Shown: positions 31,132 through 40,439, counted from the first letter of the stretch. The stretch is DNA of 64,000 nt from Pelomonas sp. BJYL3 (GCF_027257975.1 NZ_JANZKX010000003.1:434001-498000); one strand, 5' to 3'. Numbers and translations are program-made. Notes: generated from the sequence alone by a model not told the origin.

Positions 31132-31731
31132 TCAGGGCTTCTTGGGAGGCTGCCCCTTGGCCGGCGTTTCCGCCACCGGAGCCTTGATGGAGACACGCAT
31201 CGTGAATTCGAACAGCCGCTTCTGGTCCTTGGAGTTCACGACAGCGGCCTGACGGATTTCGACGAGATCCGGATTGAAGAGCCACTCGGAAGACCGCGAG
31301 GTATTGCGGATGAACTCCGAGACCCGGTCCTGGGTCTGAGCCAGACCGTTGACGGTCACCACTTTGTCAAGCTGACGGATGCTGGTCAGGAAGATGCCTT
31401 CGGGCACCTGCCGCACCAGCTCGTTGAGCAGGTGCACCGGCATGTTGCGATCCGTCTGCAGATCCTCAACGGCCTTCTGGCGGGACTTCAGGCCCTCGAT
31501 CTCAGCCTTGAGGGTGGCGATGTCCTTGATCTGGTCATCCAGCAGCTTGTTCTCACGCTTCAAGTATTCGTTGCGGGCAATCTGCTGGTCCGTCAGTTGC
31601 TGAAGCAGCAGCAGCCCGGCGCCGACAATCAGCCCGCCGAAGACCACCGACAATCCCAGCCAGACGAAGAAGGCCGTCTTGCGACGCTTGCGCTTCTCCG
31701 CACGATGCGGAAGGAGGTTGATCAAAATCAC
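31132..31731 (-). CDS. pilN: PilN, type IV pilus platform protein
   Basis: A bitopic inner-membrane protein (199 residues) whose cytosolic N-terminus docks into PilM. The start ILINLLPHRAEKRKRRK is the PilM-binding INLLP motif. A transmembrane helix (FFVWLGLSVVFGGLIVGAGL), a coiled coil and a periplasmic domain follow. The start is GTG at 31731, overlapping the pilM stop as GTGA. Confidence 0.95.
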   Translation of the reverse strand: MILINLLPHRAEKRKRRKTAFFVWLGLSVVFGGLIVGAGLLLLQQLTDQQIARNEYLKRENKLLDDQIKDIATLKAEIEGLKSRQKAVEDLQTDRNMPVHLLNELVRQVPEGIFLTSIRQLDKVVTVNGLAQTQDRVSEFIRNTSRSSEWLFNPDLVEIRQAAVVNSKDQKRLFEFTMRVSIKAPVAETPAKGQPPKKP

Positions 31732-32807
31732 TGGAAGAACCTCCGCATCGCAAGCCCGCAGGCGGTCAGGTAAGCCGGAGCCTCACGACGAAGCTTGGAC
31801 TCGCGCACAGCCGAGCCCAGCTCCATGCTCTCGAATGGGTTGACCACCATGCAGGCAAAGCCGGTCAGCTCCGTGACACGATCCTTGAGCCCGGGCAGCG
31901 TGGCGGTCCCGCCAGCCAACATCACGTAGTGCACCTTGTGATGCGGGGTGCTGGTGAAGAAGTACTGCAGCGCACGGCCGATCTCCTGGGACAGGCTGTC
32001 GACGAAGGGCTGCAGCACCACGGTCTCGAAGTCCTCGGGCAGTTCATTGGCCAGCTTCTTCTGCTCGGCCTCCTCGAAGGAGAAGCCGTACTGGCGCGAG
32101 ATGAGCTGCGTCAGCTGCGAGCCGCCAAAGGCCTGATCGCGGTCGTAGAGCATTTCATCGTCACGCAGCACCTTCAGGCTGGTGGTGTCCGCTCCGATCT
32201 CGAACAGCGCCACCAGGGCATCCTTGCCTTCGCCCGGCAGGGCGGCGACCAGGCGGCCCATGGCCAGACGCGAGGCGTGGGATTCGATGTCCAGCACCAC
32301 GGGACGCAGGCCAGCGGCCTCGGCCAGGCCCTGACGGTCCTGGACCTTGTCTTTGCGCGAGGCGGCGATCAGCACTTCCACGTCGCCGACCGATGTCGGG
32401 CTGGGGCCCAGCACGCAGAAGTCCAGGCTGACTTCATCCAGCGAGAACGGAATGTACTGATTGGCCTCGGCTTCGACCTGGAGTTCCAGCTCTTCTTCCC
32501 GCAGACCTGCAGGCAGCATGATCTTCTTGGTGATCACCGCCGATTGAGGCATGGCCAGCACGGCATCACGCGTCTTGGTACCACTGCGGGCCACCACCCG
32601 ACGCACGGCGTCAGCCACTTCGTCGAATTTTTCGATCTGGCCGTCGGCGATCCAGCCCTTCTCGAACGACTCCATCGCGAAGCGCTCAAGCACCATCTCG
32701 CCATTTTTGTTCTGACTGAGCTCGACCAGCTTGACGCTGGATGAGCTGATGTCCAAGCCAATCACGGGCGGATGCTTGCGACCCAGCAGTACGTCAAGAA
32801 TTCCCAT
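31728..32807 (-). CDS. pilM: PilM, actin-like type IV pilus assembly protein
   Basis: A cytosolic actin-fold ATP-binding protein (359 residues) that recruits PilN. Motifs include the N-terminal GLDISSSSVKLVEL phosphate-binding strand, a DIGADTTSLKVL-type second phosphate loop (here FEIGADTTSLKVL) and LAGGTATLPGL in the adenosine pocket. First gene of the pilMNOPQ operon, divergent from mrcA with about 260 bases between them. Confidence 0.96.
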   Translation of the reverse strand: MGILDVLLGRKHPPVIGLDISSSSVKLVELSQNKNGEMVLERFAMESFEKGWIADGQIEKFDEVADAVRRVVARSGTKTRDAVLAMPQSAVITKKIMLPAGLREEELELQVEAEANQYIPFSLDEVSLDFCVLGPSPTSVGDVEVLIAASRKDKVQDRQGLAEAAGLRPVVLDIESHASRLAMGRLVAALPGEGKDALVALFEIGADTTSLKVLRDDEMLYDRDQAFGGSQLTQLISRQYGFSFEEAEQKKLANELPEDFETVVLQPFVDSLSQEIGRALQYFFTSTPHHKVHYVMLAGGTATLPGLKDRVTELTGFACMVVNPFESMELGSAVRESKLRREAPAYLTACGLAMRRFFQ

Positions 32808-32846
32808 GACGCGGTTCCCCCAACACGCTTTGCAGGCGTCGGATTG

Positions 32847-32876
32847 TTAATAAGTTACTTGAATGCTAGCAGTAAA
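32847..32876 (-). promoter_or_regulatory. Possible sigma70 promoter for pilM operon
   Basis: Read on the minus strand, TTTACT (32876-32871) and TATTAA (32852-32847) are 18 bases apart and point toward pilM, 40 bases upstream of its ATG. Both hexamers are imperfect. Confidence 0.35.
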
Positions 32877-33039
32877 GCCTATGACACCGTTCGAAAAACG
32901 GCTGCCAGCACGTAACACCACGTTGCGAAACATACACGGCTTTCTACGCCCATCTGTCCCCGAAAAGAAGCCCTTTCGTAACGGTTCCAGACCTTCGAAA
33001 GGAGGAGCGGTGATTCAAAGCGCAGCAGAGTGCCGTTTC

Positions 33040-33045
33040 TATAAT
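33040..33045 (+). promoter_or_regulatory. Perfect -10 hexamer upstream of mrcA
   Basis: TATAAT lies 22 bases before the mrcA ATG at 33068, with GGAG between them as the ribosome-binding site. No good -35 hexamer is visible at 16-18 bases, so the site may be an activated or weak promoter. Confidence 0.45.
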
Positions 33046-33067
33046 GATTTGCCCTCACTGGAGCCCC

Positions 33068-35461
33068 ATGAGCAAATCCAAATCATCAAACGTGTCCACT
33101 ACGCCAGAGATGGACGCGAAGGATGGCCCGACGGCGTCGCGTCGTCACCACACACCACGCCACCGATTCCTCTGGCGGCCCCTGATGTGGCTCGGCGGCC
33201 TGGCCCTTGGCGGCACCGCTGCAGTCGCCTTGCTGCTGGCGCTGGGCCTGGCCATGGCCTACCCCAATCTGCCGGACATCTCGGGCCTGACGGATTACCG
33301 CCCCAAGCTGCCGCTGCGCGTCATCTCCTCTGACGGCGTGGTGCTGGCCGAGTTCGGCGAGGAGCGGCGCAACTACCAGCCCATCAAGGTCATCCCCAAG
33401 GTGATGCAGGACGCCATTCTTGCCATCGAGGATGCGCGCTTCTACCAGCATGGCGGCGTCGACTATCTGGGCGTGATCCGCGCCGGCCTGGCCAACGTGG
33501 GCGAGGCGCGCAGCCAGGGCGCCTCCACCATCACCATGCAGGTGGCACGCAACTTCTATCTCTCGACCGAGAAGACCATGACGCGCAAGATCTACGAGAT
33601 CCTGCTGGCGCTCAAGATCGAATCGGCCCTGAGCAAGGAGCAGATCCTCGAGATCTACATGAACCAGATCTTCCTGGGGCACAAGGCCTACGGCTTTGCG
33701 GCCGCCAGCGAGGTCTACTTCGGCAAGCCGCTCAAGGACATCACCGTGGCCGAGGCCGCCATGCTGGCCGGCCTGCCCAAGGCGCCGTCGGCCTACAACC
33801 CCATCAACAATCCGCGCCGCGCCAAGATCCGCCAGCAGTACATCATCGATCGCATGCTGGAGAACGGCTACATCACCGAGGAACAGCACGCCCAGGCCAA
33901 GAGCGAGGTGCTGCGCTATCGCTCGCTCAGCGACACCACCAGCCATGCCGAGTACGTGGCCGAGGCCGCACGCCAGCTGATCTTCAGCCAGTACGGCGAC
34001 GAGGCCTACAGCCGCGGACTGGACGTCTACCTGACCCTGCGCCATGACGAGCAGATGGTGGCCTACCGCGCACTTCGCCGGGGCATCATGGACTTCGAGC
34101 GTCGCCAGGTCTACCGCGGCCCCGAGGCCTATATCGACCTGCCGGCCGACCCCAAGGACATGGACGTGCGCATCGCCGAAGCGCTGGCCGACCATCCGGC
34201 CAACGACGAGCTGCTGGCCGCCGCCGTGCTCGAGGCGGACCCCAAGAAAGTGGTGGCCGTGCTGCAGAGCGGCGAAAGCCTGACCATCACCGGCGAAGGC
34301 CTCAAGCCGGCCACCTCCGGCCTGTCGGAGCGCGGCAACCCCAAGACCCGCATCCGCCGCGGCGCCATCATCCGCGTGCTGAAGCTGCCCAAGGGAGACT
34401 GGAGCATCACCCAGCTGCCCGAAGTCGAAGGGGCCTTCGTCGCCATGGACCCGCGGGACGGGCGCATCCACGCCATGGTCGGCGGCTTCGACTACAACAA
34501 GAACAAGTTCAACCATGTCACCCAGGCCTGGCGCCAGCCGGGATCCAGCTTCAAGCCCTTCATCTACTCGGCGGCCCTCGAGAAGGGCTTCACGCCCGCG
34601 ACGGTGGTCAACGACGCCCCGCTCTTCTTCGACGCCACCACCACGGGCAGCCAGCCCTGGGAGCCCAAGAACTATGACGGCACCTTCGACGGCCCCCTGC
34701 CCCTGCGCAAGGCGCTGGCCAAGTCGAAGAACATGGTGTCCATCCGCGTGCTGCAGTCCATTGGCGTGCATTACGCGCAGGACTGGATCACCCGCTTCGG
34801 CTTCGAGGCCGAGAAGCACCCCGCCTACCTGACCATGGCACTGGGGGCCGGCTCGGTGACCCCCATGCAGATGGCGCAGGGCTATGCCGTTTTCGCCAAC
34901 GGCGGCTACCGGGTCTCGCCGCAGCTGATCGCCAAGCTGACGGACCACAAGGGCCGCGTGCTGTACGAGGCCCAGCCCCGCCCCCTGGGCGACGACGCCC
35001 GGGCGGTGGAGCCCCGCAATGCCTTCCTGATGAGCAGCCTGCTGCAGGAGGTCACGCGCAGCGGCACGGCGGCCAAGGCGCAGGCCCTGCTCAAGCGTCC
35101 TGACATCTACGGCAAGACCGGCACGACCAACGACTCCATGGATGCCTGGTTCGCCGGCTATCAGCAGAGCCTGGTCGCGGTGGTGTGGATCGGCTATGAC
35201 CAGCCGCGCAAACTGGGCGATCGCGAGACCGGTGGCGGCCTGTCCCTGCCAGTCTGGATCGAGTTCATGGGCTTCGCCCTGAAGAACGTCCCCGTGGCCG
35301 AGATCCCGCCGCCCGAGGGCGTGGTGCAGGTCAACGGCGAGTGGTTCTATGACGAGTACGCCGGCACCTCGGGCGTCCGCGCCCTGAGCAACGATGCGGG
35401 CATTCCGCCCCCCGCGAGTGACGAGGAAAAGAAGAGCATCCTGGACCTGTTCAGGCGCTGA
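33068..35461 (+). CDS. mrcA: Penicillin-binding protein 1A (bifunctional class A PBP)
   Basis: A 797-residue inner-membrane peptidoglycan synthase. A cytosolic basic tail and one transmembrane helix (about residues 41-65) come before the GT51 glycosyltransferase domain, with catalytic Glu121 in AIEDARFYQHGGVD. An OB-like insert precedes the transpeptidase, with Ser493 in GSSFKPF, the SKN motif and KTGTTN (Lys683). The ATG at 33068 has GGAG five bases upstream; an upstream TTG-type extension is unlikely. Divergence from pilM is the standard arrangement in Proteobacteria. Confidence 0.96.
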   Translation: MSKSKSSNVSTTPEMDAKDGPTASRRHHTPRHRFLWRPLMWLGGLALGGTAAVALLLALGLAMAYPNLPDISGLTDYRPKLPLRVISSDGVVLAEFGEERRNYQPIKVIPKVMQDAILAIEDARFYQHGGVDYLGVIRAGLANVGEARSQGASTITMQVARNFYLSTEKTMTRKIYEILLALKIESALSKEQILEIYMNQIFLGHKAYGFAAASEVYFGKPLKDITVAEAAMLAGLPKAPSAYNPINNPRRAKIRQQYIIDRMLENGYITEEQHAQAKSEVLRYRSLSDTTSHAEYVAEAARQLIFSQYGDEAYSRGLDVYLTLRHDEQMVAYRALRRGIMDFERRQVYRGPEAYIDLPADPKDMDVRIAEALADHPANDELLAAAVLEADPKKVVAVLQSGESLTITGEGLKPATSGLSERGNPKTRIRRGAIIRVLKLPKGDWSITQLPEVEGAFVAMDPRDGRIHAMVGGFDYNKNKFNHVTQAWRQPGSSFKPFIYSAALEKGFTPATVVNDAPLFFDATTTGSQPWEPKNYDGTFDGPLPLRKALAKSKNMVSIRVLQSIGVHYAQDWITRFGFEAEKHPAYLTMALGAGSVTPMQMAQGYAVFANGGYRVSPQLIAKLTDHKGRVLYEAQPRPLGDDARAVEPRNAFLMSSLLQEVTRSGTAAKAQALLKRPDIYGKTGTTNDSMDAWFAGYQQSLVAVVWIGYDQPRKLGDRETGGGLSLPVWIEFMGFALKNVPVAEIPPPEGVVQVNGEWFYDEYAGTSGVRALSNDAGIPPPASDEEKKSILDLFRR

Positions 35462-35485
35462 GCGCCGACAGGCCCCTCACAGTGC

Positions 35486-35509
35486 AAAGGCCGCCCCAGG
35501 GCGGCCTTT
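35486..35509. terminator. Bidirectional terminator between mrcA and cyaY
   Basis: AAAGGCCGCC and its complement GGCGGCCTTT form a 10-bp stem around a four-base loop in the gap between these convergent genes. Confidence 0.85.
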
Positions 35510-35549
35510 GTCATGGACCGGATGCCGGCGCCCCAAGCGCCAAGCCCGT

Positions 35550-35909
35550 TCAGGCCTGAACGGCCTCGAAACGCAGCGTCTGCCCGGCCTGAGCCGAGGC
35601 TTCCTCGGACAGCAGGGCATGGAACTCGCGACCGCCCCGCTCCAGCCAGCGCCCGTCCACGTAGCGGAAATGAAAGCCGCCCGCCTTGGCGGCCACCCAG
35701 AGCTCCTGGAGGGGCGGCTGCGTGTTGATGATGATCTTGCTGCGATTGGGGAAGCTGAGCTCCAGCAGCCCGCCGGTGCGGTGGGTGTCGATGTCGATTA
35801 CGTCGCCGTCCAGCCAGGCGTCGATCCGGGACTCGATGCCCTGCAGGATCGCGTCGGTGCGCGCGTGGTAGTCGGCATCATCAAGGGGCGTGGCGGTGAG
35901 AGCACTCAT
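35550..35909 (-). CDS. cyaY: CyaY, bacterial frataxin
   Basis: CyaY (119 residues) binds iron and regulates the IscS-IscU iron-sulfur cluster assembly machine. The frataxin pattern is present: an acidic N-terminal helix (DDADYHARTDAILQGIESRID), then DVIDIDTHRTGGLLELSF, NRSKIIINTQPPLQELWVAAK and a GGFHF strand. It is divergent from, and overlaps the open 5' frame of, the small lipoprotein gene. Confidence 0.95.
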   Translation of the reverse strand: MSALTATPLDDADYHARTDAILQGIESRIDAWLDGDVIDIDTHRTGGLLELSFPNRSKIIINTQPPLQELWVAAKAGGFHFRYVDGRWLERGGREFHALLSEEASAQAGQTLRFEAVQA

Positions 35910-35997
35910 GACCGATAAACTTGCAGCTATGAAGACTGATCAAGATGCCAGTTTAGTCGCCATGCCGGGCCGCCTGGCCCGCATGGCCCTGCCGTCG

Positions 35998-36165
35998 ATG
36001 CGGTCGCGCCGAGCCGTCATGGCGGCGTCGCTGCTGTGCGCGGTGCTGGGGCTTCCGGGTTGCGGGCAGAAAGGCCCCCTGAGCTTGCCGCCGGCCAAGG
36101 CCCCGGCCACGACGCCCGCCGCGGCGCCTGCCACCCAAGCGGCCGCATCCAGCCCCGCGCGCTGA
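35998..36165 (+). CDS. lptM: Small LptM-type (YifL-like) lipoprotein
   Basis: A short lipoprotein of 55 residues from the ATG at 35998. A basic n-region (MRSRR), a hydrophobic stretch and lipobox LPGC are followed by GQKGPLSLPP, the conserved LptM start, then an Ala/Pro/Thr tail. LptM helps oxidative maturation of the LptD outer-membrane assembly protein. Earlier in-frame ATGs (35908, 35929) would add a non-signal-like N-terminus and overlap cyaY; no ribosome-binding site clearly decides. Usually this gene precedes lysA, which is not here. Confidence 0.75.
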   Translation: MRSRRAVMAASLLCAVLGLPGCGQKGPLSLPPAKAPATTPAAAPATQAAASSPAR

Positions 36166-36195
36166 ACCAGGACCGTCACACCGCCGGGCGGGGTC

Positions 36196-36954
36196 TCAGA
36201 ACCGAAGGCTGCCTGGCAGGTCCCGGTAGGCCGCATCCAGGAACTGCACGGGGCCATAGCAGGCCTGCGCAGAGCCATGGCCATTGTCGGCATCAGTCAT
36301 CAGCGCCGCCCCGACCAGCGGACCGGCCGCCTCGCCAAAGGCCAGCCGGTAGTCCTCCGCCACGTTGCGGCTGAAGCTGAGCCAGCCGCCCCGCTTGTCA
36401 TGGCCGGAGCCGATGACGATCTTGCGGATGCGGTCGCTGCGCGGGCTGACCTTGACCGTCCCGGGTGCCGCCTTGGCGTCCCAGACGTACATCAGCGTGG
36501 CATAGGGCGGCGCTTCGCCCATGATGGTCTGCGCCAGCTCGAACAGCATGCGATTGCGCAGTGACAGCTGGCCTACATCGCCGTCGAAGGCCAGCACCAG
36601 GCTCGCGGGCGCGTCGTCGATGTCGGGATCGTCCACCTCCCGGCTGGATTCGAAGCGATCTATCCACCATTCAAAGCGAACTTCCTGCAACTGCTCGGCG
36701 GGCAGATTGAGCCGCCGGCGCAGCAGGCTGGCCGAGCCGCGGGCGTTTGCCTGCACACAGGGCCGGCTGGCCCGCTCGTTCATGCTGTAGTGCGTGCGCG
36801 CCTTGCCTGGCAGCTCACGGACTGACCAGTCCTGTGGCAAGGCAGCCATGCCCGCCTCAGGCGCGGTCTGGGCCGGCTCCGAGGCGGGACGATGGGCGCA
36901 AGCCACCAGGCTCAACACCCAACCCAACAACAACCATTTCCTGAAGGCGCTCAT
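36196..36954 (-). CDS. DUF3047 family lipoprotein
   Basis: A 252-residue predicted lipoprotein of unknown function. The N-terminus MSAFRKWLLLGWVLSLVACA gives lipobox LVAC. The body resembles DUF3047: VRFEWWIDRFESS near residue 90, LVLAFDGD, MYVWDAK near 155, RKIVIGSGHDKRGGW near 180 and a C-terminal ALMTDADNGHGSAQACYG. The ATG at 36954 is the only start with a signal peptide; the frame is open to 37026. It is convergent with lptM, with no terminator visible in the 30-base gap. Confidence 0.8.
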   Translation of the reverse strand: MSAFRKWLLLGWVLSLVACAHRPASEPAQTAPEAGMAALPQDWSVRELPGKARTHYSMNERASRPCVQANARGSASLLRRRLNLPAEQLQEVRFEWWIDRFESSREVDDPDIDDAPASLVLAFDGDVGQLSLRNRMLFELAQTIMGEAPPYATLMYVWDAKAAPGTVKVSPRSDRIRKIVIGSGHDKRGGWLSFSRNVAEDYRLAFGEAAGPLVGAALMTDADNGHGSAQACYGPVQFLDAAYRDLPGSLRF

Positions 36955-37040
36955 GTACTGCTCCAGACCCGCTGCAGCCAAGACTAGCTGCTTCGCGTCC
37001 CAGCGCCGTGATGCTATGCACAACATCGGTAGACACGATG

Positions 37041-37062
37041 AAAAAGGGCCCCGAAGGGCCCT
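37041..37062 (-). terminator. Rho-independent terminator of the first porin gene
   Basis: On the minus strand a 7-bp stem (AGGGCCC/GGGCCCT, loop of four) is followed by a run of five T residues, 25 bases after the stop codon. Confidence 0.85.
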
Positions 37063-37086
37063 GGATTGCGCGAAGAAGTGCGCAGA

Positions 37087-38214
37087 TCAGAAGCGGTGGC
37101 GGATGCCCACCGTGTAACCCATGCGCGACTTGGCATTGTTGGGCGTACCGGCGCTGCTGTTCAGGCTGGCGTGGTCACCCGTCAGCGAGGTGCGGTCGAT
37201 CTCGGCGTACAGGTCGGTGCGCTTGGACAGGGCGTAGTCAGCCACAGCCGACCAGAACGTGGCCTTCAGCTCCAGGGCCGACACGGCGCCAGTCTGCTTG
37301 GCGCTGTAGAAGTGCGTACCCAGGTTCAGCTGGGGCGACATCTGGTAGCCCATGCCCAGGGTCCACATCGTGCGCTTCTTGAGGCCCAGCAGGGCGGCGT
37401 TGCCACCCAGGGCAGCGTCGTAGCCGGTGCCGCCGTTGTTGAACGATGCCCACAGCAGGGTGCTGGCAATGGTGGCGGCGTCTGCCGCGGTGGGCGTGCC
37501 ATCCACCTTGTTCTCGCCCCAGCCGGCGTTCAGGTACCAGTCGCCCATCTTGTAGGAGCCGCCGAAGGTCGTGGCCTTGATCTTGGCACCCGAGGCCAGG
37601 CGGTAGTCCTGCGCGCCCACGCCAGCGGAGATGCCGTCGGCCGAGTAGCGCACGATGCCGCCGAAGGTACGGCCAGCGCCACCTTCACCTGCCGAGAACT
37701 GCAGCTCGCCTCGAATGGGGCCTTGCTCGAACAGGTACTTGACCATGTTGTCGGCACGAGCGCTCAGCGCCAGGCCCACTTCAGGCTTGTAGACGTCGAA
37801 ATAGGGCGAATAGGGGTAGGAAACGTAGGTGCTGGTGACCAGATCGAACAGCACGTTGTACTGGCGGCCGATGGTCACGCGACCGAAGTCGCTGCTCTGC
37901 AGGCCGACCCAGGATTGCATCCAGAAAGGCAGCGGGGCCGGATTGGCCGAGCCGGTGTCCAGATTCAGGCGGTGCTCCAGATTGCCCAGCACCTTCATGC
38001 CGCCACCGAGGTCTTCGGTCACGTTGACGCCCAGACGGCTCTGGGAGAAGCCGCCACCCACCACGCGAGTGATGGAGCCGCTGCCGCCCACGCCTTCATT
38101 CGTGGTCATGCGCACACCGCCGTCAACGATGCCGTAGAGCGTCACGCTCGACTGGGCGTAAGCAGCGCTCACGCTGGCAGCCAGCAAACCCAGAACCAGA
38201 GTAGCCTTCTTCAT
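37087..38214 (-). CDS. Gram-negative general porin (Burkholderiales type)
   Basis: An outer-membrane trimeric beta-barrel porin of 375 residues. The signal peptide MKKATLVLGLLAASVSAAYA is followed by QSSVTLYGIVDGGVRM, the Burkholderiales porin start. SRLGVNVTEDLGGGMKVLGNLEHRL is the usual second strand-turn, and the barrel ends in a C-terminal Phe (GIRHRF). The ATG at 38214 has AGGAGA upstream; the open frame to 38355 lacks a signal. It has its own terminator and a separate upstream region from the second porin. Confidence 0.92.
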   Translation of the reverse strand: MKKATLVLGLLAASVSAAYAQSSVTLYGIVDGGVRMTTNEGVGGSGSITRVVGGGFSQSRLGVNVTEDLGGGMKVLGNLEHRLNLDTGSANPAPLPFWMQSWVGLQSSDFGRVTIGRQYNVLFDLVTSTYVSYPYSPYFDVYKPEVGLALSARADNMVKYLFEQGPIRGELQFSAGEGGAGRTFGGIVRYSADGISAGVGAQDYRLASGAKIKATTFGGSYKMGDWYLNAGWGENKVDGTPTAADAATIASTLLWASFNNGGTGYDAALGGNAALLGLKKRTMWTLGMGYQMSPQLNLGTHFYSAKQTGAVSALELKATFWSAVADYALSKRTDLYAEIDRTSLTGDHASLNSSAGTPNNAKSRMGYTVGIRHRF

Positions 38215-38407
38215 GAATCTGTCTCCTGCTATAAGAATGAAGAGTCGCATTGGATTCTGTGACAGATGCCCCTGGAGGCCTAGCCGGTTCGTTGCAGGCC
38301 ACCCACAAGCACTAACCCTGTCGCCGCGGTGACAAGGCTGAATTGGAGCTGACAATCAACGCCATTCCCTGCTGTTCGCCCCCTGTTTGCAGCGGAACGC
38401 GCCAATG

Positions 38408-38432
38408 AAAAAGCCGCCCCGGAGGGCGGCTT
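38408..38432 (-). terminator. Rho-independent terminator of the second porin gene
   Basis: A 9-bp stem (AAGCCGCCC/GGGCGGCTT) followed on the minus strand by five T residues, about 45 bases after the stop codon. Confidence 0.85.
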
Positions 38433-38476
38433 GCACGTCGAGCGTGGCGGGCTGCAGTGGCCCGCCAAGGGCTCGA

Positions 38477-39493
38477 TCAGAAGCTGTGGCGCACGCCCAC
38501 TTCGTAGGCAGAGGACTTCTGGCCAGCGGCAGCAGCCGGAGCACCAGCGATGGCCACCTTGGAGTTGCCCTTGTTGTCGATCTGCGAGTAGGTGGCGTAC
38601 AGAGCCGTGCGCTTGGACATGTCGTGGACATAGCCGAAGGACAGGATGTTCAGGTCGTCAGCGACCTTGGCCAGGGCCACGGCATCGTTGGCGTTGGAGT
38701 GGGCGTAATGCACGCGCACCGAGCCTTCCTTGGTGACGGGCACCTTGGCACCGATCGTGAAGATCGACTGCTTGTAGGCGTCGAACTTGGTGTTGGCCAC
38801 GGTGGCCATCACGACGGCAGCGCCGAAATCATAGGAAGCGCCCAGCACGGACAGCTTGTACTTGCTGCCCTTGGCGTCGGTCTGCGCATAGGCGCCGGCG
38901 ACGTTCAGTTCCTTGTCCTTGTAGCCCAGGCGAGCCGAGGTGTACTTCTTGCCATCGGTGCCTTCGCCGGCGCCCAGCTCGAAGGTGCCGTAGATGCCAC
39001 CCAGGTTCTCGGGCAGGCTGTAGGCGACCTGGTTGTCCGAACGGTTCAGCGTGTCAGCACCGCTGCCCAGGGCCGAGTAGGCCTTGGTGATTTCGCCGAT
39101 GCCGGTGGTCTCGAAGGGCGTGAAGCCGTCGATGGCCAGGCGGGCAGCGACCTTGTGGCGGCCGATGCGCAGCTCACCCATGTCGGCGGAGCTCAGGCTC
39201 ACGGTGGCACGGCGGCCCCAGAAGCGGCTGCCGTCAGCGGCGCCGGTGTCGGGGTTCAGGGCGGACTCCAGCCAGAAGCCGGCCTTCAGGCCACCACCGA
39301 GGTCTTCCGTGCCACGCACGCCCAGACGGCTGGCGTTCAGGCCGTCGGTACCGACTTGCTTGATGCTGGCGCTGCCAGACTTGGCCGAGCGCACGTTGGC
39401 GTCGATCACGCCGAACAGGGTCACGGAAGATTGGGCCGCAGCGGCACCAGCGAAGGCGGCCAGCACGGCTCCCACCAGGACAGTCTTTTTCAT
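38477..39493 (-). CDS. Gram-negative general porin, second copy
   Basis: A 338-residue porin. Signal peptide MKKTVLVGAVLAAFAGAAAA, then QSSVTLFGVIDANVRSAKSG, SRLGVRGTEDLGGGLKAGFWLESAL and FWGRRATVSLSSADMGELRIGR, ending GVRHSF with the terminal Phe needed for BAM assembly. The ATG at 39493 has GGAG upstream. It is related to but clearly different from the neighbouring porin, so this is an old duplication or two paralogues brought together. Confidence 0.93.
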   Translation of the reverse strand: MKKTVLVGAVLAAFAGAAAAQSSVTLFGVIDANVRSAKSGSASIKQVGTDGLNASRLGVRGTEDLGGGLKAGFWLESALNPDTGAADGSRFWGRRATVSLSSADMGELRIGRHKVAARLAIDGFTPFETTGIGEITKAYSALGSGADTLNRSDNQVAYSLPENLGGIYGTFELGAGEGTDGKKYTSARLGYKDKELNVAGAYAQTDAKGSKYKLSVLGASYDFGAAVVMATVANTKFDAYKQSIFTIGAKVPVTKEGSVRVHYAHSNANDAVALAKVADDLNILSFGYVHDMSKRTALYATYSQIDNKGNSKVAIAGAPAAAAGQKSSAYEVGVRHSF

Positions 39494-39803
39494 TTGTAGC
39501 TCCGAAAGAGTCATCAGGGGTCAGGCAACCATGACGATCTGAGGCTTTCGCGCAGCAGGCCGCATGGAAGTTGGCGTGATTGAACCAAAGGTTTTCCCTG
39601 ATGCGCCACCTGGAAATCATGACAGTTTGTCATCCGTTGTCGCGTGGCAACGACGATCAAACATTTGCTTATGTTCATATGACCGTCACGAACCAAGACA
39701 AGGACGCCGGCGGGGATTTGCGCCAGATGCCCTGCAAGACGTCGGCAACTGCAGGCATTCCCAAGCCTATTTACACTTCCGGCTTCCCGCTCCCTGCCCT
39801 GCC
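39494..39803. other. Intergenic region between second porin and coq7
   Basis: About 310 bases without a gene, between divergent genes, so promoters for both should lie here. The one clear element is the perfect inverted repeat ATGACA-GTT-TGTCAT at 39619-39633. AT content rises around 39650-39690. No confident -35/-10 pair was found. Confidence 0.6.
39619..39633. promoter_or_regulatory. Perfect inverted repeat, possible operator
   Basis: ATGACA and its complement TGTCAT are separated by GTT, about 125 bases upstream of the second porin start and 170 upstream of coq7. Size and spacing suit a dimeric regulator; its identity is unknown. Confidence 0.35.
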
Positions 39804-40439
39804 ATGTCACCTCACCTCGACTTCAAGGACCGCCTGCTGTCCGCCGCTGGCCACAGCCTGCTGACCGTTTTCGGCCGCCCCGCCGCGGGCCGTCCCAGTC
39901 CGGCACACAGCCCGGCCGCGGAGCTGGACGAGGCCCAGCGTCAGCTGGCCGGGGCCCTGATGCGGGTGAACCATGTCGGCGAAGTCTGTGCGCAGGCGCT
40001 CTACCAGTCGCAGGCCCTGCTGTCGCGGGAGGACTCGCTGCGCCGTCAGCTGGAGGCCGCCGCCGCAGAAGAGATCGACCACCTCGCCTGGACGCGCGCG
40101 CGCCTGGACGAGCTCCAGGACCGCCCCAGCCTGCTGAATCCACTCTGGTATGGCGGCGCCTTTGCCCTGGGCAGCCTGGCCGGGCTGATGGGAGACCGCA
40201 TCAGCCTGGGCTTTCTGGTCGAGACCGAGCGCCAGGTGGAGCAGCATCTGGCCTCGCATCTGGATCGCCTGCCGGCCGAGGACCTGCGCTCCCGCGAGAT
40301 CGTGGATCGCATGAAAGAGGACGAGGCCGCACATGCGCAGCATGCCCTGGACGCCGGTGCGACCGAACTGCCGCCGCCGGTGCCCGGCCTGATGCGCCTG
40401 GCCGCCCGCGTGATGACCACGGTGGCGCACCGGCTCTGA
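39804..40439 (+). CDS. coq7: Coq7-type demethoxyubiquinone hydroxylase
   Basis: A diiron hydroxylase (211 residues) of ubiquinone biosynthesis that adds the last ring hydroxyl. Iron ligands are visible as Glu60 ([13 protein letters not shown]), Glu90 and His93 (EEIDH), and the second-half pair [10 protein letters not shown] and [11 protein letters not shown]. The ATG at 39804 ([12 protein letters not shown]) starts where family similarity starts; the frame is open to 39564 but that part is not protein-like. Confidence 0.94.
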   Translation: MSPHLDFKDRLLSAAGHSLLTVFGRPAAGRPSPAHSPAAELDEAQRQLAGALMRVNHVGEVCAQALYQSQALLSREDSLRRQLEAAAAEEIDHLAWTRARLDELQDRPSLLNPLWYGGAFALGSLAGLMGDRISLGFLVETERQVEQHLASHLDRLPAEDLRSREIVDRMKEDEAAHAQHALDAGATELPPPVPGLMRLAARVMTTVAHRL

